Source of the DNA: Rhodoflexus caldus
Lineage (GTDB): Bacteria > Bacteroidota > Bacteroidia > Cytophagales > Thermoflexibacteraceae
Direction: 5' to 3'
Assembly (NCBI RefSeq): GCF_021206925.1
Contig: NZ_JAJPRF010000002.1
Location: forward strand, 248,001 to 312,000
Length of the DNA stretch: 64,000 nucleotides
Program-made: the position numbers and the translations under genes
In this document: positions 17,348 to 26,468 of the stretch, piece by piece
Layout of the letters: each line of letters starts with the position of its first letter
Position numbering within the stretch: position 1 is the first letter of the stretch
Notes under the pieces: generated by a model
What the model saw: the letters and a program-made list of their open reading frames with translations, nothing else
The model's database searches: none
Told to the model about the DNA's origin: nothing

Positions 17348-17355
17348 CAAATTTA
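17348..17355 (-). promoter_or_regulatory. -7 box abutting the argE' start codon
   Basis: TAAATTTG on the minus strand, ending 3 bases before ATG. No TTG at the usual spacing, so this may be chance. Confidence 0.35.
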
Positions 17356-17427
17356 TGCTTATACCGATAAATTATCCCACCTCCCGCTTTGCTAACGCAT
17401 GATTCGCAACCCTGTGGTGCGGCTGTT

Positions 17428-17763
17428 CTACTTCAATATACCCGACAGAACAGAGTTAAACACGGCCATAATGATACTGAAAACAATAGCCATCAGCCAA
17501 CCTGCAACCGCAAAACTGTCCATCAATGCATCGGCAATTAATACAATGGCTCCATTAACAACCAATGCAAACAGACCAAGTGTCAGGATGGTAACGGGCA
17601 GTGCGAGCAGTTGCAAAATCGGGGCAAGCACCGCGTTCAGTAAGCCCAAAACAATTGCCACAATAAAACTTGCTTCCAACGAGGTTACGGAAATACCCGG
17701 CAACCACTGCGAAAGAAAGAAGATAAAAACGCCGTTCAAAACTATTTTGATGATGGTTTTCAT
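17428..17763 (-). CDS. Phage holin family 4 / YvlD-like membrane protein
   Basis: 111 residues with four hydrophobic segments covering most of the chain (about 5-20, 30-50, 55-77, 85-108). The signature GLLNAVLAPILQLLALPVTILTLGLFALVVNGAIV matches in character the 'superfamily IV 4 TMS phage holin' family, a chromosomal membrane protein that despite its name is not tied to phages; no phage genes are nearby. Function unknown, possibly envelope stress. It starts 8 bases after the stop of the PorE-like gene, so both are likely in one transcript. Confidence 0.82.
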   Translation of the reverse strand: MKTIIKIVLNGVFIFFLSQWLPGISVTSLEASFIVAIVLGLLNAVLAPILQLLALPVTILTLGLFALVVNGAIVLIADALMDSFAVAGWLMAIVFSIIMAVFNSVLSGILK

Positions 17764-17771
17764 GGGCTGCG

Positions 17772-19808
17772 CTATTGTTTGGCTATTTTAATGGTCGTTC
17801 GTCGGTTGGCTTGGTGTTGCGCCTCGGTTTTCGCATTGGGAATTTTGGGTTCGGTTTCGCCGTAACCTTTGGCAATAATATTCTCACGCGGAATGCCTTT
17901 GGCCACAATGTAATTTACGGCAGAGGCTGCACGGCGTTGAGAAAGGCGCAGGTTGTACGCGTCTTTACCGCGTGAGTCGGTATGAGAACCCAATTCCAAA
18001 ACAGTGGTAGGATATTGCTCGAAGTAGTCTTTGAGGAAATCTACAAAATTATCCAGAATGACTGCGGCCTCTGCTGTAATGCGCGAACTGTCGTATTCAT
18101 ATAAAATCTCGATTTCGGGCACATCGGAAGGCTTCAGCGGCCGTTTGGGGTCGCGCGGGGTACGCAATGTGATGAGAATATCTTTGCGAAGCGTTAAGTC
18201 CAAATCAAAGTAAACCTTGTTGTGGCGAAGCGGCAGCGTTTTTGGGTCTACACCTTTGCCTTGTGTATTCAATTGCTCATTATCAGACAGATATTGAGGT
18301 TTTTGCCCTGTTACCTGATAAATACGGTCAATCTCAATCGGCTTTTCAAACAGGTATTTACCTTGTGCATCGGTGCGGATTGTGTCTATCACGTTGCCGT
18401 TGTTGTCTTTCAAGGTAATGAAGGTTTCGGGCAAAATTTCAGGCTGTGCGTTGATGTCCGCTTTACCATAGGCCGTACCGCGCAGATAATAGGCAACAGT
18501 TTTGATATCTGCCGAGTCATTGCGGAACATGTAGATGTCGTCATCGCCTTTGGCACCGTCTCCGATGCGATTGCTGGTAAAATAGCCGCTGCTTTTAGAA
18601 CGGAAAGCAATGCCGAAATCGTCGTAGCTGCTGTTCATCGGCGTGCCTACATTCTTGATTTTCAGCTCTTTGATTGGTCTTTTTAAACTGTCATAACCTA
18701 CAATGACGGTATCTTGAACGAAAATGTCGAGCCCGCCTAAGCCTGCATGTCCGTTGGAGGCAAAAAACAGGCGGCCATCGGGTGCAATTTGCGGGAAAAG
18801 TTCATCGCCGGGCGTGTTGATGGTTCTGCCGAGGTTGCGTGGGCGCGACCATGTGCCGTTGTCGTTCAGGCGGCTACTGTAAATATCAATGCCTCCTTGG
18901 CTGCCGTCTTTGCGATTAGAGGCAAAGTACAGTGTTTTTCCGTCGGGGCTGAGTGCGGGGGACGAATCCCATGTCAGTGAATCGCTGACGCGGTCGAGGA
19001 ACTCGGGGGCTGTCCAATTACCGTCCTGAAAGCGACTGATGAACAGGTTTACTTCGCGGAAAGGCTCTTTCTTCTGCCCGCTGTTTCCTCTGGCAAAAAT
19101 CATGAAGCGATTTTTGGGGGCAAATGTGATGCCGCCTTCGTTGTGGCCATCCAGATTAAATTCAGGACTGAGGAAAGGGCGCACTTCGCCGCCGCAGGTC
19201 ATCGTATCGGAAAATACAAATTCGTAGAAATCGCTGAAACCGCCACCGGTAGTTTCAAATACTTTTTCACCGCGACGCGAGCTGGCAAATACCAGATTGC
19301 CGTTATAAAATGCAGGTGCGTATTCGGAAGCAGGCGTGTTGATACTTGCGCAATTGGCGATGGTTGTATGGGTTTCCATTGCCAAAATAGCATTTACCTC
19401 TGTCAAATTTTTGGCTTCAATTCGCGCTTTGCGAATCAACTCTGCATCGCGGCCGTTTTTGCTGTATTTATCCAGTACGGTGGCAGCATCGGCATACATC
19501 TCGTTGGCTTTCAGCGCCATTCCCAAATGAAAATCTATGGTTTCATTGGTAAAGCCGCTGCCGATGGCCGCCTGATAATAGGGCAGTGCCAATCTGTAAC
19601 GGTTGGAAAGCCGATAACATTCACCAATCAGGAAGTTTATTTCAGCAGCATTGGAGGGCTTGCTTTCCAAAACTTTCTTGTATAGTTGTGCAGCTGTTTC
19701 GTATTCAGCCCTTGCAAATTTTGTTTCCGCTTTTTTGATGGTTGAAGTGCAGGATGCTAAAAAAGCAATCAGGCAAATTGCCAACAGGGTTTGTTTTATC
19801 ATAGTCAT
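17772..19808 (-). CDS. PorE-like lipoprotein: TPR, PD40 propeller, CRD, OmpA domains
   Basis: 678-residue outer-membrane-associated lipoprotein. The signal ends in a lipobox LASC with Cys20. TPR-like helices cover about 25-130, a PD40/WD40-type beta-propeller about 165-415 (TWDSSPALSPDGKTLYFASN and similar blades), a carboxypeptidase-regulatory-like Ig fold about 440-515, and a C-terminal OmpA peptidoglycan-binding domain about 565-678 (LGSHTDSRGKDAYNLRLSQRRA). This exact order is that of PorE, the T9SS component that anchors the secretion machinery to peptidoglycan, but paralogues with the same layout are common in Bacteroidota. The T9SS cargo at 4461 shows the system exists in this organism. 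Start ATG at 19808; a second ATG lies two codons later. Confidence 0.85.
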   Translation of the reverse strand: MTMIKQTLLAICLIAFLASCTSTIKKAETKFARAEYETAAQLYKKVLESKPSNAAEINFLIGECYRLSNRYRLALPYYQAAIGSGFTNETIDFHLGMALKANEMYADAATVLDKYSKNGRDAELIRKARIEAKNLTEVNAILAMETHTTIANCASINTPASEYAPAFYNGNLVFASSRRGEKVFETTGGGFSDFYEFVFSDTMTCGGEVRPFLSPEFNLDGHNEGGITFAPKNRFMIFARGNSGQKKEPFREVNLFISRFQDGNWTAPEFLDRVSDSLTWDSSPALSPDGKTLYFASNRKDGSQGGIDIYSSRLNDNGTWSRPRNLGRTINTPGDELFPQIAPDGRLFFASNGHAGLGGLDIFVQDTVIVGYDSLKRPIKELKIKNVGTPMNSSYDDFGIAFRSKSSGYFTSNRIGDGAKGDDDIYMFRNDSADIKTVAYYLRGTAYGKADINAQPEILPETFITLKDNNGNVIDTIRTDAQGKYLFEKPIEIDRIYQVTGQKPQYLSDNEQLNTQGKGVDPKTLPLRHNKVYFDLDLTLRKDILITLRTPRDPKRPLKPSDVPEIEILYEYDSSRITAEAAVILDNFVDFLKDYFEQYPTTVLELGSHTDSRGKDAYNLRLSQRRAASAVNYIVAKGIPRENIIAKGYGETEPKIPNAKTEAQHQANRRTTIKIAKQ

Positions 19809-19847
19809 TGCGCGTGCATTATTGGTTTGTCAGTTGTTGCAAGGTAA

Positions 19848-20513
19848 TCAGGTGCTCATTACCAGCGTAACCATTTCTATAAGTTTAGTGATTGTTTTTT
19901 CTATTCCTTCAAAAACTTGTGCCATGCTGTGACTGCTCAAATAACCTGCCGTGGTAATGATATTGTTTAAATCATCTTCTATAACGTCTTCGGCATCGGC
20001 ATCCACCACATTTATCCCACGAAGTCTTGCTTGTTGAATCCACTGATTAAGTAATTGATTACCAGTATAATATTGCGGCTGTCCCAAAGTTATTTTTGCT
20101 TGTATGTCAATGGTTGCCAATGCGTCGGCCACCCATATGGCAGAGGTTGAGGTAGCGGCAATGGGTTTGCCGGCCTCTGCCATCCGGCAAATTACGTCGG
20201 CAATTTCGGCAGGCGCAGGCTCGGTCAGGTCGTGGTAGCTGCCGGGAATGACAAGACCGTCAAATGATTTGACCCGAAACTCTGTCAAAGGTTTAATTTT
20301 TCCTCTGGCAATGCGTGCAGATTCAATGAGCATGTTGCGCTTATAGGGCAATTTGTCTTTGGTGATGGGGTTGCACACATCGGACTGATTATCAGGCGCA
20401 AAACATTCGTAATCTACGGACAGACGGTCAAGCATCAACAGAGAGAGAACTGCCTCGTGAATACCCGAGCCATCGTATATGCCACAACCTGAAAGCAAAA
20501 CGCCTATTTTCAT
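19848..20513 (-). CDS. ElbB-like DJ-1/PfpI superfamily protein lacking the usual cysteine
   Basis: 221 residues. The N-terminal half closely follows ElbB (YhbL, a reported glyoxalase III): KIGVLLSGCGIYDGSGIHEAVLSL, then RNMLIESARIARGKIKPL. In E. coli ElbB the nucleophile sits in KPLGFMCIAPAML; here the aligned stretch is KPIAATSTSAIW, with Ser122 at the Cys position. The loop after VIPGS is shorter than in ElbB (SYHDLTEPAPAEI instead of the GGFGAAKNL type). It may therefore not be an active glyoxalase, or may use Ser. The gene is 40 bases upstream of the PorE-like gene on the same strand. Confidence 0.82.
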   Translation of the reverse strand: MKIGVLLSGCGIYDGSGIHEAVLSLLMLDRLSVDYECFAPDNQSDVCNPITKDKLPYKRNMLIESARIARGKIKPLTEFRVKSFDGLVIPGSYHDLTEPAPAEIADVICRMAEAGKPIAATSTSAIWVADALATIDIQAKITLGQPQYYTGNQLLNQWIQQARLRGINVVDADAEDVIEDDLNNIITTAGYLSSHSMAQVFEGIEKTITKLIEMVTLVMST

Positions 20514-20612
20514 GGATTTGCAGGGTTAAACGGAGCCCACAAGCCCCGTAATGTCTCAATTGCAATTTTAATGTTTTGTTTTCTAAATTTAATCATACAA
20601 AACCGATTATAC

Positions 20613-22982
20613 ATGGCCGATGACCTAAAATCCCTCACAGAACGGGTAAACCTGTTACTCACGCAGGTAGCAGCCATTCAAACAGAACTTGCCGCTATTC
20701 AGCAGCAACTGCAAAATGCACCTGTCGGAGCAGCAGACACGGCCGTAAAAGATACGTTATCGGCAGGCAGCGAAGTTGCAAATACAGGCAGTGAACCGCA
20801 AATACCTCCGCCGATTGCCAAACCTGTTTTTTACCGCGACGGAAAACAGGTGCTGTCTGATGTAAAAAAAATGCAAACCTATACGGCGGCCTCTGCTACA
20901 CCCGTTGCTCCTGTCAATTTTGAAAAATTGCTGGGGGCTAATCTTATCAAATACATCGGTATTGCCGTGTTTTTTCTGGGAGTGGCCTATTTTGTGAAAT
21001 ATGCCATTGATAATGAATGGATTAGCGAATCGATGCGGGTGGCAATCGGTATGGGAATCGGAGTGGCACTGATAGGCGGCGGGCATTATCTGTATCGTAA
21101 CTACCGCACATTTGGGGCAGTAATTGCAGGCGGAGGCATCGCATTGTTGCACTTTTCGGCATATTGGGGCTTTCAGTATTACAACTTGTTTTCCCAAACG
21201 GCTGCACTGGCAATGATGGTCGGCTTTACTCTGCTGGCGGTCGCTTTGGCAGTACTCTATCGCATGGAGGCGCTGGCTGTTGTGGCAGTGGTTGGAGGTT
21301 TTGCATCGCCTTTTTTGGCAAGTACAGGGCAAGGCAATATGCTGAATCTGTTTGCCTATTTGCTGATTCTCAATATAGGAGTAGCCATTTTATACTACCT
21401 CAAAAGTTGGCGGAGCATTACCTATGTGGCATTTACCATGACCGCGGCTCTTTGGATTATCTGGTATGCCACCACCGATGAAATCCCCGTCAAATATTCG
21501 CACTTGTCGGTTGGGCTGTTTGCTTTTGCTTTTTACATCGTGTTTTGGATAATGGCAAATTATCAGCTGCTTCGTGCCAAAACAGACCTTACGCTACCCG
21601 ATGCCACATTCAGCCTGACAAGTACGGCTTGTTTTACAAGCATTTTGTTTTTACTGACAGAAAGTCGGTTTTCAGGAGCTTACAACGGGAGTTTTCTGCT
21701 GGTTGCCGCACTGATACAAATCGGTTGGGCAGTGCTTTTCAGGCAGTTGCTGCATCATATTACCCCGACAATCATTGCCACACATTTGTACGGCGGAATG
21801 GCAATTCTGCTGGTTACATTGGCTATTCCGGCACAATTCAGCAGCTATTCTATTACCTACGCATGGGCAGCAGAAGCCGTACTTTTGCTGTATTTATCGG
21901 GCAGAGAAGGTTTTGAGCGCTTGCAGTTGCCGCTTGCATTGGTCAATCTGTTGGCCATTGGCAGCCTGTTCAACGATTGGGACAATTTCTACTGGCGCTC
22001 ACTGACCGAGTTTACATACGACGACGCGGGCAATCTGCTGAAAACCTATGTATGGCATTACAAAGTCCTGTTAAACAAGGGATTCGGAGCAACTGTTGCC
22101 TTGCTTGCATCCATTGCGGCACAGGCTCTCATCATCCGCCGCACCCGAAAATCTGCCTTTGCGCTTTGGGGCATACAGTCGGACGAAACGGGGCAGCGTT
22201 CTTTGGAAGTTTATGCGGTTGTAGGCCTGCTGTTGGGCTTTTTTGGCGGCTATCTTGAAATTGATTTTCACCGTCAAAACCTTCAACTGCCTGTTGAGTG
22301 GGTGGACGAAATACAACTGTTATTCAGCACTTTATTTGCGTTTCTGATTATTTTTCTTGCCAAAAAAAGCAACAGGCAGTACTGGATTAACCTAACGGCC
22401 TTGATAGGCATAGCAGTCGTGGCATTGTACCCGTTATTTTTGCACTTTTCGGTTCGTAGCCTGCGCAACGAGGCACTGGGCGGACAACTCTCATGGTGGT
22501 ATTTTACGGCTCATTATGTCCTGCTTGTGTTACATGCCCTGCTCATGGCAGAACTTTTGCGGCAACATTGGCAACTTAAAAACAAGCAAAACATTGCTTT
22601 TCAATCACTTATGGTAGGCATATGTGCATGGATACTATTTGTCATCACGTCCGAATATGACCACTGGTATGTTATCAGCCGTTTTGAAACACCCGCGACC
22701 ATTGCAGAACTTGCCGTAACCTCCCAGCGGCAGGGCTATGCGTTGTTGTGGGGCATTAGTTCGTTTTTTATGTTTCTGGCGGGCTTGTGGCGCAAAAATG
22801 TTACGGTTCGGCTGACCGCGCTGGCTTGCTTTGCACTTGCGTTGGGTAAATTTTTCATCGTGGATTTTGTCCATTTAGACAACCTTTCCCGTATAATTTC
22901 CTTGACTGCCATCGGGGTTTTGCTGTTAGTCATTGCCTTTTTGTATGAAAAACTGAAACGAATCATTTTTGATAATGAGTGA
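20613..22982 (+). CDS. DUF2339 multi-pass membrane protein
   Basis: 789 residues from ATG 20613. The N-terminus is a short coiled coil (LTERVNLLLTQVAAIQTELAAIQQQLQ), then a linker with many Ala/Pro, followed by well over fifteen hydrophobic segments that fill the rest. This is the layout of DUF2339 inner-membrane proteins of unknown function. An upstream in-frame ATG at 20571 would add 14 hydrophobic residues; I prefer 20613 because the coiled coil then forms the N-terminus. The stop overlaps the next ATG by 8 bases, so DUF2339, DUF6090 and bioA read as a coupled unit. Confidence 0.85.
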   Translation: MADDLKSLTERVNLLLTQVAAIQTELAAIQQQLQNAPVGAADTAVKDTLSAGSEVANTGSEPQIPPPIAKPVFYRDGKQVLSDVKKMQTYTAASATPVAPVNFEKLLGANLIKYIGIAVFFLGVAYFVKYAIDNEWISESMRVAIGMGIGVALIGGGHYLYRNYRTFGAVIAGGGIALLHFSAYWGFQYYNLFSQTAALAMMVGFTLLAVALAVLYRMEALAVVAVVGGFASPFLASTGQGNMLNLFAYLLILNIGVAILYYLKSWRSITYVAFTMTAALWIIWYATTDEIPVKYSHLSVGLFAFAFYIVFWIMANYQLLRAKTDLTLPDATFSLTSTACFTSILFLLTESRFSGAYNGSFLLVAALIQIGWAVLFRQLLHHITPTIIATHLYGGMAILLVTLAIPAQFSSYSITYAWAAEAVLLLYLSGREGFERLQLPLALVNLLAIGSLFNDWDNFYWRSLTEFTYDDAGNLLKTYVWHYKVLLNKGFGATVALLASIAAQALIIRRTRKSAFALWGIQSDETGQRSLEVYAVVGLLLGFFGGYLEIDFHRQNLQLPVEWVDEIQLLFSTLFAFLIIFLAKKSNRQYWINLTALIGIAVVALYPLFLHFSVRSLRNEALGGQLSWWYFTAHYVLLVLHALLMAELLRQHWQLKNKQNIAFQSLMVGICAWILFVITSEYDHWYVISRFETPATIAELAVTSQRQGYALLWGISSFFMFLAGLWRKNVTVRLTALACFALALGKFFIVDFVHLDNLSRIISLTAIGVLLLVIAFLYEKLKRIIFDNE

Positions 22983-23760
22983 GCAAGTTACGCCTGAAAT
23001 AAGTGATGAAGACAGCAAGCTGCATGAGATAGCACCCGCAGCCTCACGTAAAATCCGAAGGTTGAATTGGGGAAAACAACTGCGCCCCGGAAAGCGTGCG
23101 AGAACCTATTTTTTGGTTTATTCCATTGAATTGCTGGTCGTGATGATTGGTATTGCCGCAGGTTTTGCCGTTAATAACTACGCCGATCATCAGCGTGAAC
23201 TGAAATTGGAAGCGGACTATATGGCTAACCTGTACGATGAACTTTCGCTTGACATAGAACATCTGATGCAGGCAGACAGCATTAACAATCTGAAAATAGA
23301 CGAATTGACCCGCCTGCTGATAATGGTCAAAATGAATGACCGAGAACAGATTGACAGCATCAGCAAACTGATAAAAAAAGCCTCGGAAGAAGTAGTGCTG
23401 TTCTATCCTTCCAAAACTACCTACGAATCTATCAAACAGGGCGGGCACGTGAACCTGATACGGGACTTCCAAATTAAAAACCAACTCATAGGGCTTTACG
23501 AAAACGAATACGAAAAACTCGCCACCCGACAAAACATTATTTTAACCGATATTCGCGACCGATTGCAGCCCTTTGTAAGTGAGCATTTTGATATCATAGA
23601 GTTTCAGCCGCTGAATCAGGAAGCTGTTTTCAGTTATCGCTTTACCAATCTGATTCAGCAAATGATTGAAAATCAGTCGCAAAGCTCACGTTACTACAAA
23701 GAATCGCTTGCCAAATGCAGGCAAATGCTGCGACAATTGGAAACTAAAATCAAAAACTGA
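22975..23760 (+). CDS. DUF6090-like single-pass membrane protein
   Basis: 261 residues. A basic cytosolic N-terminus (about 1-44) precedes one membrane segment (YFLVYSIELLVVMIGIAAGF, about 46-66) and a long, mostly helical domain. The stretch IGIAAGFAVNNYADHQRELK corresponds to the conserved GI.iALqinNWnE-type block of DUF6090 proteins. Function unknown. The ATG at 22975 overlaps the stop of the DUF2339 gene; an upstream TTG is unlikely. bioA starts at the very next base after its stop. Confidence 0.8.
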   Translation: MSEQVTPEISDEDSKLHEIAPAASRKIRRLNWGKQLRPGKRARTYFLVYSIELLVVMIGIAAGFAVNNYADHQRELKLEADYMANLYDELSLDIEHLMQADSINNLKIDELTRLLIMVKMNDREQIDSISKLIKKASEEVVLFYPSKTTYESIKQGGHVNLIRDFQIKNQLIGLYENEYEKLATRQNIILTDIRDRLQPFVSEHFDIIEFQPLNQEAVFSYRFTNLIQQMIENQSQSSRYYKESLAKCRQMLRQLETKIKN

Positions 23761-25056
23761 ATGAGTCCGGTTACAGCACCTGAATTGCTAACCTCTGTTA
23801 TTGAAGCTGATGCAAATGCTATCTGGCATCCTTTTACGCCGTTGTACGGCCTTCGTCCGCCCTTAGAAGTAGTGCGTTCAGAGGGTGCATGGCTGCACAC
23901 TGCCGACGGCAGGCAGATATTGGATGCCATATCTTCATGGTGGGTCAATCTGCACGGGCACAGCCACCCCTACATTGCGGAAGCCATAGGTAAACAAGCT
24001 GCCGAGCTGGCACATGTCATTTTTGCAGGCTTTACACACGCGCCTGCGGCAAGGTTGGCAGAACGACTGCTGACCATACTGCCGCCTAATATGAGTAAAG
24101 TTTTCTACTCTGACAATGGCAGCACCGCTACCGAAGTGGCTATGAAAATGGCCTTTCAATATTTCTACAATTTAGGGCAACACAAACCCAAAATTATTGC
24201 CATAGACGGGGCTTATCACGGCGATACCTTCGGCGCTATGTCCGTCGGCGACCGCAGCCCTTTCAATGCACCCTTCCAGCCGTACTTGTTTGAAGCGGTA
24301 TTTATTCCTTTCCCCGACAAGGCCAACGAAGCGGCTGTTTTTGCACAGTTTGCCGATGAGATAGCCACCGGAGAAGTAGGCGCTTTCATATTTGAACCCT
24401 TGGTGCAGGGTGCAAGCGGTATGCGCATGTACAGTGCCCAACTTTTAGACCGCATGATAGCCCATGCGCAACAGCACGGCGTTATTTGCATTGCCGATGA
24501 GGTAATGACAGGTTTCGGCAGAACGGGCAAGTTGTTTGCAAGCCTGTACCTGAACCATTACCCCGATATCATTTGCCTTTCCAAAGGAATTACGGGCGGT
24601 TTTCTGCCCTTAGGTGCAACGGCTTGCACTCAGCGCATACAAGATGCCTACCGCAGCCCTGACCTGATGAAAACCTTTTTCCACGGGCACTCCTACACGG
24701 CCAACCCGATTGCCTGTGCTGCTGCCAATGCAAGTCTGGACTTGCTGCTCTCCGAACAATGCAGTGCAGCCATCGCCCGCATCAACCAAAAGCATCTGCA
24801 ATTTGCGGCTCAGTTAGCACAGGGCAACTATGCGGTGCGCAACGTCCGCGTATTGGGAACCATACTTGCGCTGGAAATAGACCGCACGGGCGAAACTTCC
24901 TACTTCCACGAAGCCCGCAACAATCTGTACTATCATTTTTTAGATAAAAACCTGTTAATGAGACCCTTAGGAAATGTGGTATATCTATTGCCACCCTATT
25001 GTATAACCGATGAAGAGCTTGCACTCGCCTATCGTGCCATTCTTGAAATCATTTAA
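23761..25056 (+). CDS. bioA: Adenosylmethionine-8-amino-7-oxononanoate aminotransferase
   Basis: Biotin pathway aminotransferase that uses SAM as amino donor to make diaminopelargonic acid. 431 residues, PLP fold type I. BioA signatures are IWHPFTPLYG (21-30), ISSWWVNLHGHSHP (57-70), YHGDTFGAMSVG (152-163), IADEVMTGFGRTG with Asp246, and SKGITGG with PLP-lysine Lys275. Its start codon directly follows the stop of the DUF6090 gene with no gap. bioF lies 4 kb away on the other strand, so the biotin genes are split; bioB, bioC and bioD are not in this window. Confidence 0.95.
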   Translation: MSPVTAPELLTSVIEADANAIWHPFTPLYGLRPPLEVVRSEGAWLHTADGRQILDAISSWWVNLHGHSHPYIAEAIGKQAAELAHVIFAGFTHAPAARLAERLLTILPPNMSKVFYSDNGSTATEVAMKMAFQYFYNLGQHKPKIIAIDGAYHGDTFGAMSVGDRSPFNAPFQPYLFEAVFIPFPDKANEAAVFAQFADEIATGEVGAFIFEPLVQGASGMRMYSAQLLDRMIAHAQQHGVICIADEVMTGFGRTGKLFASLYLNHYPDIICLSKGITGGFLPLGATACTQRIQDAYRSPDLMKTFFHGHSYTANPIACAAANASLDLLLSEQCSAAIARINQKHLQFAAQLAQGNYAVRNVRVLGTILALEIDRTGETSYFHEARNNLYYHFLDKNLLMRPLGNVVYLLPPYCITDEELALAYRAILEII

Positions 25057-25063
25057 TTAGCCT

Positions 25064-25843
25064 ATGAAAAAAATTTTTTTAGTTGCTTACTGCCTGATAG
25101 CAGCATCTGTTTTCCACGTAAAAGCACAGATTAATCTGTTTTCCATTGAAGATGAAATCAAACTGGGGCAGCAGGTTGCCCAACAGGTAGAATCTGACCC
25201 CAAAAACAAGATTTTGGATGAGAAAAAATATGCAGAAGCCTATCGGCATTTGCGCCGCATTACCGATGCCATTCTTAACTCAGGGCAGGTGCGCTACCAC
25301 AAGGAGTTTCCGTGGCAAGTAAAAATTATTCACAATGACAGCATCCTCAATGCCTTCTGTGCGCCGGGCGGCTATATTTACGTGTACACAGGTATTATCA
25401 AATTTCTGGATACGGAAGACCAACTGGCAGGCGTAATGGCGCATGAAATTGCCCATGCCGACCGCCGACACTCAACCAATAACTTGACCAAAATGTACGG
25501 TATTGCAGCACTTACCGATATTGTTTTGGGTAAAAACCAAAATCGGCTGACACAGATTGCACAGGGATTAGTGGGTTTGCAATTCAGCCGCAACCATGAG
25601 CGGGACGCTGACAATCAGTCTGTTATTTACCTCTGCAATACCGAGTATGAAGCCAACGGTGCAGCGGGCTTCTTTGAAAAAATGCTGCAAATGCGTGCTG
25701 CCGAGCCCCCTGCATTTTTAAGCACCCATCCTGCCTCGGCTTCTCGCGTACGCGACATCAACGCAGCAGCACGCGCCAGAAATTGTACAGCCAAAACAAG
25801 TCAAAAAAATTATCAAGCCTTTAAAAACAGCCTGCCCAAATAA
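25064..25843 (+). CDS. M48 family metalloprotease, secreted
   Basis: 259 residues. A signal peptide (MKKIFLVAYCLIAASVFHVKAQ) directs it to the periplasm. The zinc site is HEIAH (127-131) with the third ligand in NHERDADNQ (Glu179). LSTHPASASRV is also a standard block of the BepA/LoiP-like group of M48 proteases, which act in envelope protein quality control. The TPR domain of BepA is absent here. It follows bioA by 7 bases and is the last gene of the run, closed by the terminator at 25853-25884. Confidence 0.9.
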   Translation: MKKIFLVAYCLIAASVFHVKAQINLFSIEDEIKLGQQVAQQVESDPKNKILDEKKYAEAYRHLRRITDAILNSGQVRYHKEFPWQVKIIHNDSILNAFCAPGGYIYVYTGIIKFLDTEDQLAGVMAHEIAHADRRHSTNNLTKMYGIAALTDIVLGKNQNRLTQIAQGLVGLQFSRNHERDADNQSVIYLCNTEYEANGAAGFFEKMLQMRAAEPPAFLSTHPASASRVRDINAAARARNCTAKTSQKNYQAFKNSLPK

Positions 25844-25852
25844 ATATGGCAT

Positions 25853-25890
25853 TACCCTGCAACATGCTATTGTGTTGCAGGGTATAAAAA
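25853..25890 (+). terminator. Terminator after the M48 protease gene
   Basis: A perfect 12-bp stem (25853-25864 with 25873-25884, TACCCTGCAACA) around an 8-base loop, followed by AAAAAATT. The opposite strand also has a T-rich exit, so it may serve the gene at 25917 as well. Confidence 0.8.
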
Positions 25891-25916
25891 ATTACCACAA
25901 TGAAAAAATCAACATA

Positions 25917-26303
25917 CTAAGACCACTTACCGGCAAAATCCAGAAACTCTGCCTTCATTTCGCCGAAAAGTTTTTCAAAAGTCTCTAATTTATCACGCTC
26001 ATCGGCATGGTCGCCAAACAAGCGGCGATGTATCGTGTCGGCTTCTTTCTGCGCCTCTCCTACAAGAAAATCCTCATGCACGCGGATATTGTGTTTTAAA
26101 ATATCCAATTGCTCTTTGTGGATAATCAACTGGTTTTGAAAATGACTGGCTGATTTGTGAAACTCATCACCGTTATTGCGCTTTGCCAAGTCATCCAGCA
26201 TAGCCTGCAAGCGGATAATCTCTTGCTCATAATGTCCTAAATGTTGCAGCCATTCGGTATGTTCAGCGTGAAGTTCGTTCAGATGCACTTTGGTATTTGC
26301 CAT
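25917..26303 (-). CDS. Coiled-coil protein of unknown function
   Basis: 128 residues, almost entirely helical and highly charged, with heptad-like stretches (EWLQHLGHYEQEIIRLQAMLDDLAKR). No signal peptide, membrane segment or cysteine. Not recognised beyond resemblance to small hypothetical coiled-coil proteins of Bacteroidota. A TACTTTTG box at 26330-26337 on this strand could be its promoter. Convergent with the M48 gene. Confidence 0.75.
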   Translation of the reverse strand: MANTKVHLNELHAEHTEWLQHLGHYEQEIIRLQAMLDDLAKRNNGDEFHKSASHFQNQLIIHKEQLDILKHNIRVHEDFLVGEAQKEADTIHRRLFGDHADERDKLETFEKLFGEMKAEFLDFAGKWS

Positions 26304-26329
26304 AATTTAAAAAAGTTTGTTTGACAGTT

Positions 26330-26337
26330 CAAAAGTA
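26330..26337 (-). promoter_or_regulatory. -7 box for the coiled-coil protein gene
   Basis: TACTTTTG on the minus strand, 26 bases before the ATG at 26303. No TTG at the usual distance. Confidence 0.4.
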
Positions 26338-26468
26338 GCTGAATCACCATGGGTAAAAGATGACTTTTATCATCTATGCACAATTTTTTTGTGAGCACTG
26401 CCCACGGGCTTGGCAATTATGAAAGTATTACCTTGATTTGTAAAAGAACCTATATTCACCAAATTGAT

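Noticed and set aside
17428-17763. Evidence of a prophage (holin-like gene)
   Set aside because: This holin-like family is chromosomal in many bacteria and no other phage gene is in the window.
17399-17791. Frame antisense to the small membrane protein gene
   Set aside because: The minus-strand product has four clean hydrophobic segments and a good start; the plus frame has no features.
20571-20612. Earlier start for the DUF2339 protein
   Set aside because: It would add 14 hydrophobic residues before a coiled coil; ATG 20613 fits better.
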